Source: Vreelandella rituensis
GTDB lineage: Bacteria > Pseudomonadota > Gammaproteobacteria > Pseudomonadales > Halomonadaceae
Assembly (NCBI RefSeq): GCF_003336665.1
Contig: NZ_QPIJ01000032.1
Coordinates: 1-49,656, forward strand
DNA length: 49,656 bases
Reading direction: 5' to 3'
Under the pieces are notes generated by a model that saw only the letters and a program-made list of their open reading frames with translations, was not told the origin of the DNA and did not search any database. The translations under genes were made by a program, and so were the position numbers. This document shows positions 44,651-49,656 of this stretch, one piece after another. Positions within the stretch are counted from its first letter, which is position 1. Each line of letters opens with the position of its first letter.

Positions 44651-44682
44651 AAAAAAAACAAGCCCCGCATGTGCGGGGCTTG
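44651..44682 (-). terminator. Rho-independent terminator of groESL
   Basis: CAAGCCCCGCA (44659-44669) pairs perfectly with TGCGGGGCTTG (44672-44682) around a 2-base loop. Eight As on the plus strand (44651-44658) give the U run for minus-strand transcripts. It lies 42 bases after the groL stop codon. Confidence 0.92.
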
Positions 44683-44723
44683 AGTCGACGAAACGTCGGG
44701 GGTGGAAGGCGCTTAGGCCGGCA

Positions 44724-46379
<1,656 letters not shown>

Positions 46380-46424
46380 CTAAAATCGAGTTCGTGGAAC
46401 GTGATGGGGAAGAAAAGCAGTCGC

Positions 46425-46724
46425 TTAACCTTCAACAACCGCAAGAATGTCGGATTCGCTCATGATCAGGACTTCTTCGCCATCGATCTTTTGCTTATCG
46501 ACCCCGTAACCATCCTTGAAAATCACGTTGTCGCCGACCTTGACATCTAGCGGGCGAACTTCACCATTTTCCAGAATGCGTCCGTTACCCACTGCAAGAA
46601 TCTCACCGCGGGTAGGTTTTTCCTGTGCATTGCCCGGAAGCACGATGCCGCCAGCGGTTTTCTGTTCTTCTTCCATGCGACGGATAACGACGCGATCGTG
46701 CAAAGGACGGATGTTCATGCTCAC
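46425..46724 (-). CDS. groS: Co-chaperonin GroES
   Basis: The 99-residue cap subunit of the chaperonin. It begins [16 protein letters not shown], with the mobile loop [19 protein letters not shown] and [16 protein letters not shown] near the end. It is the first gene of the groS-groL operon, with a sigma-32-type promoter about 160 bases upstream. Confidence 0.98.
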   Translation of the reverse strand: MSMNIRPLHDRVVIRRMEEEQKTAGGIVLPGNAQEKPTRGEILAVGNGRILENGEVRPLDVKVGDNVIFKDGYGVDKQKIDGEEVLIMSESDILAVVEG

Positions 46725-46883
46725 GTTCTCCTAATTAGTGTCAAAACCCATTACATTGGGCGGTTATCTGAGTGTCATTCCCGCAGGGAGTACCTGTCGG
46801 GAAGTGAAAGTGCCATGGGCACCTTCCTTGTCGATGGTGATACCGCGGATAGCTGCGTTATCACCTGAACTGTGTGCTGCCAC

Positions 46884-46916
46884 AAAAGTGGGGGCTGGAC
46901 GTAGCCTTTCAAGGGG
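46884..46916 (-). promoter_or_regulatory. Sigma-32 (RpoH) heat-shock promoter of groESL
   Basis: On the minus strand CCCCTTGAAA is followed, after 12 bases, by CCCCCACTT. This matches the RpoH consensus (CCCTTGAA, about 13 bases, CCCCATNTA) well, with one or two differences in the -10 part. The leader to groS would be about 150 bases. Confidence 0.8.
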
Positions 46917-46985
46917 TTGGTACAAAAAAAATCCCTTTTCGCTGAAATGACCAAGGCATTCATCAGCATCGATGAAGGGCACCCG

Positions 46986-47501
46986 TCAGCGCCGATTAAA
47001 AGGTTCGTCACGGCTGATGAAATCGCCTTCAAGAGGCTGGCTATTCGATGAAGAGGCCTGATCATGAGGCTTCTGGTCACGGCCTGACCAACGGTCCTGT
47101 TGCGTGAAATTGGTCTCCTGGTCGTTATGGGGTGCTTGCGGCTTGACCCCGGCACGCAGCCCCAACCACGTGAGTGCCCTGAGCAATAGCTGACGTGCAG
47201 TAGGAATCAGGCAGGCGAATCCCAAGGCGTCGGAAAGAAACCCGGGTGCCATCAGCAGGGCGCCTCCAAAAATCAATGCTGCCCCGGTCAACAATTCACC
47301 TGATGGGAGTTCTCCTGCATTCATGCGTTGTTTGGCTCGGGCCAAGGTGGCCACGCCTTCCTTGCGAATCAGGTGCAAACCGGCAACGCCGGTGAGTAAT
47401 ACCAGAATCAAAGTAGTCAGGAGACCGATCTGACTACCCACTGAAAATAGGATGACAAAATCAACAAGGGTAAATAATGAAATAAATAACAAGATGGGCA
47501 T
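46986..47501 (-). CDS. fxsA: FxsA family membrane protein
   Basis: An inner-membrane protein whose E. coli relative suppresses phage T7 exclusion by the F plasmid; its cellular role is unclear. The 171 residues have hydrophobic segments at about 3-19, 22-43 and 68-92 and the family motif GALLMAPGFLSDALGFACLIP, then a hydrophilic tail. ATG at 47501 is supported by GGAG upstream on the minus strand. FxsA next to groESL is a common arrangement. Confidence 0.9.
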   Translation of the reverse strand: MPILLFISLFTLVDFVILFSVGSQIGLLTTLILVLLTGVAGLHLIRKEGVATLARAKQRMNAGELPSGELLTGAALIFGGALLMAPGFLSDALGFACLIPTARQLLLRALTWLGLRAGVKPQAPHNDQETNFTQQDRWSGRDQKPHDQASSSNSQPLEGDFISRDEPFNRR

Positions 47502-47598
47502 GCTGGCTCCAAATATAACGTGCGTGGTCAATGTGGTGGCATTCCAAAAAAAAACAAGGGCGAGGAGGGGGCTCGATTTTTTATTGGGTCTGCACTAT

Positions 47599-47609
47599 GC
47601 TGCAATGCA
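47599..47609. promoter_or_regulatory. TGC-rich 11-mer before the FabG-type gene
   Basis: GCTGCAATGCA lies about 78 bases before the start codon and is the exact reverse complement of the 11-mer at 38912-38922. It is part of TGCACTATGCTGCAATGCAC, which itself contains repeated TGCA. It is a candidate operator for a regulator common to both reductase genes. Confidence 0.4.
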
Positions 47610-47686
47610 CAATGAATAAGTGCTGGAATTGGCGAACGATAAGCATAGAGTCGATGTTAAATTATTGAAGTGAAAGGAGATGCAAA

Positions 47687-48448
47687 ATGGAATTGGCAAA
47701 CACGGTCATTGCAATTACCGGTGGCGCTCAAGGATTAGGTCTGGCCATGGCGAGACGGCTGGGAAAGCAAAAAGCAAAATTGGCGCTTTTGGACATCAGT
47801 GCCGAGACGCTGGACAACGCCGTTTCGCAATTACGTGAAGAAGGTATCGAGGCCGAGTGCTTTGTTGTCGATGTAAGTGATGAAAATTCGGTCATACAAG
47901 GATTTGCCGATATTGCCCAGCGGATGGGACCTATCAACGGCTTGGTCAATAACGCCGGGATCACTCAAGATGCCTTGCTGGTTAAAGCCAAGGAAGGCGA
48001 GGTGGACAAACGGATGTCGTTGAAGCAGTGGCAACAGGTTATCGATATCAATCTGACCGGCGTTTTTCTGTGTGGTCGTGAAGCCGCTACCCAGATGATC
48101 GAAGCGGGCCATGAAGGGGTAATCGTCAATATTTCCAGTATTTCCCAAGCTGGTAACATGGGCCAGAGCAACTACGCAGCATCCAAAGCCGGCATTTCGT
48201 CACTTACCGTCACTTGGGCGAATGAGCTGGCGCGCTACGGTATCCGCGTAGGGGGAGTGGCTCCAGGCTTCATGAAGACGGAAATGACCGAATCAATGCG
48301 TTCGGACATGCTGGACCGAATCACGTCGAATGTACCTCTGAGGCGTTTAGGTGAGCCTGATGATATTGCCCAAAGCGTTGAGTTTATTTTTACAAACGAT
48401 TATTACACCGGTCGTATTCTCGAATGTGATGGAGGTTTGCGCCTCTAA
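47687..48448 (+). CDS. 3-oxoacyl-ACP/acetoacetyl-CoA reductase-like SDR (FabG type)
   Basis: A 253-residue short-chain dehydrogenase: TGGAQGLGLAMA (cofactor), NNAG, catalytic Ser in NISSISQAGN, Tyr-x3-Lys in SNYAASKAG, and PGFMKTEMTESM. It could reduce 3-oxoacyl-ACP in fatty-acid synthesis or acetoacetyl-CoA in polyhydroxyalkanoate synthesis. It stands alone, away from any fab cluster, with an AAAGGAG Shine-Dalgarno. The TGC-rich upstream motif tips me toward PHA metabolism, weakly. Confidence 0.88.
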   Translation: MELANTVIAITGGAQGLGLAMARRLGKQKAKLALLDISAETLDNAVSQLREEGIEAECFVVDVSDENSVIQGFADIAQRMGPINGLVNNAGITQDALLVKAKEGEVDKRMSLKQWQQVIDINLTGVFLCGREAATQMIEAGHEGVIVNISSISQAGNMGQSNYAASKAGISSLTVTWANELARYGIRVGGVAPGFMKTEMTESMRSDMLDRITSNVPLRRLGEPDDIAQSVEFIFTNDYYTGRILECDGGLRL

Positions 48449-48559
48449 TGCCTTGCGCCGTCACAGCTTGTGTCAAGAGGTAACCGCAATGCTTGAAGTC
48501 GGTCTGCCCAGGCCGGCTTTCACCTCTTTGGTGCGGTTGGCGATTTAAAATAATAATTT

Positions 48560-49540
48560 TTAGAAAAAGTCTCGGTCGAATTCACGGTGAAAATACATCT
48601 CCAGACGCAGGGTCATGGCCCAGCGTGGTTCATAATCCTCTTCCCGAGCAAAGTGCAGTTCGGGGATTACGTCGGCGTAAAGAATTCCTTTGTGAAGGTT
48701 GCGACGATAACGGGTCTGGAGATAGTAATCGTTCAATCGCGGGTCGGAGGCGCTTTCCCCCAGGGCAATTGCCGAGTAACGCAGTGCACTGCGGCGATTG
48801 ATTCGATGATTGAGTTCGGCAGTTTCGCTATATTCCAGGGTGTCGTGTTCTTCGCGCCACTGAACATTGGTGATAAAGCGTAGATGCCGGTTGCTGCTGA
48901 GCGGCCGTCCGATGTCCCAGCGGGTTCTCGCCGAGTAACCATCATGGTTGAACCAGGAGAGCCGGTTGTTGGATTCCAGTTGCCAAGGACTTTCATTCAA
49001 GGTCCAGAGCCGTTCGTTGGTAAAACGAACGTAAGGGTCGAGAGGCAACCGCAAACGTACCCCGGCATCTACACGATTGTTCCATGTTTTGCGTTTATCG
49101 CGCTTTTCCAGCCAGGCGAGGCCTAGGGTAGAGGTGCTCCGGTCACGCTGATCCCTTGCCAAGCGTCCAGAACCTTGTTCTTCCAGAGTGCCCTGGGCTT
49201 CTTCCGGGTCGCTTTCGATGAGCAGCCTGAGGCGCTCTTCCGAGGTAGGCAGATCAATCCGATAACGTAGGTTGAGCTCGACATCAGTGCCTTCACCCTC
49301 TCGCCAATCGACTTCTTGACCGATACGCAGGTAAGACTCGTTATCGACCTCTTGATAGTCGTCGGTGCCGAAAAATTTATCTATATTTCGTGACGTGGTA
49401 TCCACCCATCGCGCCACGTTTGCATGGGCAGGGGTAATATGGCGTTCTGCCCATTCGGGTAGGTCGCTATCGCTGGCAGGCTCCGCCTGAGCCATGGAGC
49501 TGAAAAAACCACATAAGCAAGCACTGAATATCTTCTTCAT
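48560..49540 (-). CDS. Exported protein of unknown function, probable outer-membrane beta-barrel
   Basis: I do not recognise a named family. The 326 residues start with a signal peptide (MKKIFSACLCGFFSSMAQA). An acidic N-terminal segment follows, then many alternating short strands with aromatic girdles (LRYRIDL, RLRLPLDPYVRF, LRFITNVQW, YYLQTRYRRN, WAMTLRLEMYFHREF). The protein ends in Phe, as outer-membrane barrels do. The ATG lies only 2 bases from the right end of a third IscB-type element, so its native leader is gone and no Shine-Dalgarno is visible. Confidence 0.75.
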   Translation of the reverse strand: MKKIFSACLCGFFSSMAQAEPASDSDLPEWAERHITPAHANVARWVDTTSRNIDKFFGTDDYQEVDNESYLRIGQEVDWREGEGTDVELNLRYRIDLPTSEERLRLLIESDPEEAQGTLEEQGSGRLARDQRDRSTSTLGLAWLEKRDKRKTWNNRVDAGVRLRLPLDPYVRFTNERLWTLNESPWQLESNNRLSWFNHDGYSARTRWDIGRPLSSNRHLRFITNVQWREEHDTLEYSETAELNHRINRRSALRYSAIALGESASDPRLNDYYLQTRYRRNLHKGILYADVIPELHFAREEDYEPRWAMTLRLEMYFHREFDRDFF

Positions 49541-49542
49541 CG

Positions 49543-49656
49543 TTTTGCGCGGGAAACCCGGTTGCTTTAGCGCCGGGAGGGATAGCGCGTCGTGCGCAGC
49601 ACGACTCGGGGTTCCCTGTACGCGTCTCCTTTATGATTGGATTGTGGGTAGTGGGT
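49543..49656 (-). mobile_element. Right end of IscB-type element 3 (continues beyond the window)
   Basis: Bases 49543-49592 are the inverse of the element 1 right end (15785-15834) with one mismatch, including the CCCGG/CCGGG hairpin. Beyond it a perfect 7-bp stem (GTCGTGC-GCA-GCACGAC, 49589-49605) takes the place of the TCGCCC stem after iscB in element 1. Further out, ATCCAA...AAAGGAGA sequence also matches. The element therefore reads on the minus strand toward the outer-membrane protein gene, in the same arrangement as element 1 and rseC. Confidence 0.85.
49631..49656 (-). CDS. Extreme C-terminus of an IscB-like protein (partial)
   Basis: In the frame homologous to element 1 the minus strand reads PLPTIQS then TAA (49631-49633), aligning with TATIQP near the end of IscB 1. 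Only seven codons are in the window, so the call depends on the adjacent right-end match. An alternative frame stays open to a TAA at 49567-49569 but is less consistent with element 1. Confidence 0.45.

Noticed and set aside
46764..46982. 72-residue minus-strand ORF between fxsA and groS
   Set aside because: It spans the sigma-32 promoter and groESL leader, lacks a Shine-Dalgarno and resembles no family.
49567..49656. 29-codon open frame on the minus strand ending RYPSRR at TAA 49567-49569
   Set aside because: The frame homologous to element 1 stops earlier (49631-49633); this one reads through the structured stem and right end.

Overview
The window is a stretch of gammaproteobacterial chromosome, most likely Halomonas or another member of the Halomonadaceae. 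The evidence is gene order and protein content: an algU-rseA-rseB-rseC-mucD block runs into lepA-lepB-rnc-era-recO-pdxJ-acpS, followed by barA, cysM, rlmD, relA and mazG. Further along are a Vibrio/marine-type TonB2 operon and a DUF1538 (UmpAB-like) cation/proton antiporter operon typical of halophiles. The genus is an inference; there is no rRNA in the window.

Layout. 1-300: the 3' end of an unidentified gene and a hairpin resembling the right end of an IS200/IS605-type (TnpB) element. 479-1087: Mn superoxide dismutase. 1200-5273: a Fur-box-preceded, five-gene TonB energy-transduction operon (DUF3450, TtpC-like, ExbB, ExbD, TonB). 5299-6380 (minus): xthA and a small basic protein. 6525-9934: rhlB and dinG. 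10052-11146 (minus): a DAHP synthase. 11558-24261: the envelope-stress sigma factor operon and the lepA...acpS housekeeping run. 24297-27005 (minus): the BarA/GacS sensor kinase. 28139-36244: cysM, rlmD, relA, mazG and ppc. 36306-38648 (minus): a four-gene operon of two DUF1538 membrane proteins, a P-II-like protein and a CBS protein. 38962-42452: a FabI-like reductase, a MaoC-Pta fusion and acetate kinase. 42429-44583 (minus): a tiny membrane ORF, an MFS transporter and trmJ. 44724-46724 (minus): groEL and groES with a sigma-32 promoter, then fxsA. 47687-48448: a FabG-type reductase. 48560-49540 (minus): an exported, probably outer-membrane protein.

The most notable content is a set of IscB-type elements, the RNA-guided nuclease family related to the ancestor of Cas9. 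Element 1 (about 14112-15834) sits between rseB and rseC inside the envelope-stress operon. It encodes a complete IscB with all RuvC and HNH catalytic residues, preceded by about 260 bases of highly structured DNA that fit an omega RNA. Element 2 (about 27030-28066, minus) lies between barA and cysM. It keeps a structured omega-RNA-like region but encodes a 242-residue protein with an in-frame internal deletion that removes HNH, RuvC-II and RuvC-III. Element 3 is entered only at the right edge (49543 onward, minus). Its 50-base right end matches that of element 1 at 49 positions. Elements 1 and 3 abut the start codon of the next co-directional gene to within 2-3 bases. No TnpA transposase gene is visible, so mobilisation would need one in trans.

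Other regulatory signals: a good Fur box before the TonB operon, a near-perfect 20-bp palindrome and an 11-mer before the FabI-MaoC/Pta-AckA operon (the same 11-mer, inverted, precedes the FabG-type gene), and a 17-bp perfect inverted repeat between dinG and the DAHP synthase gene.
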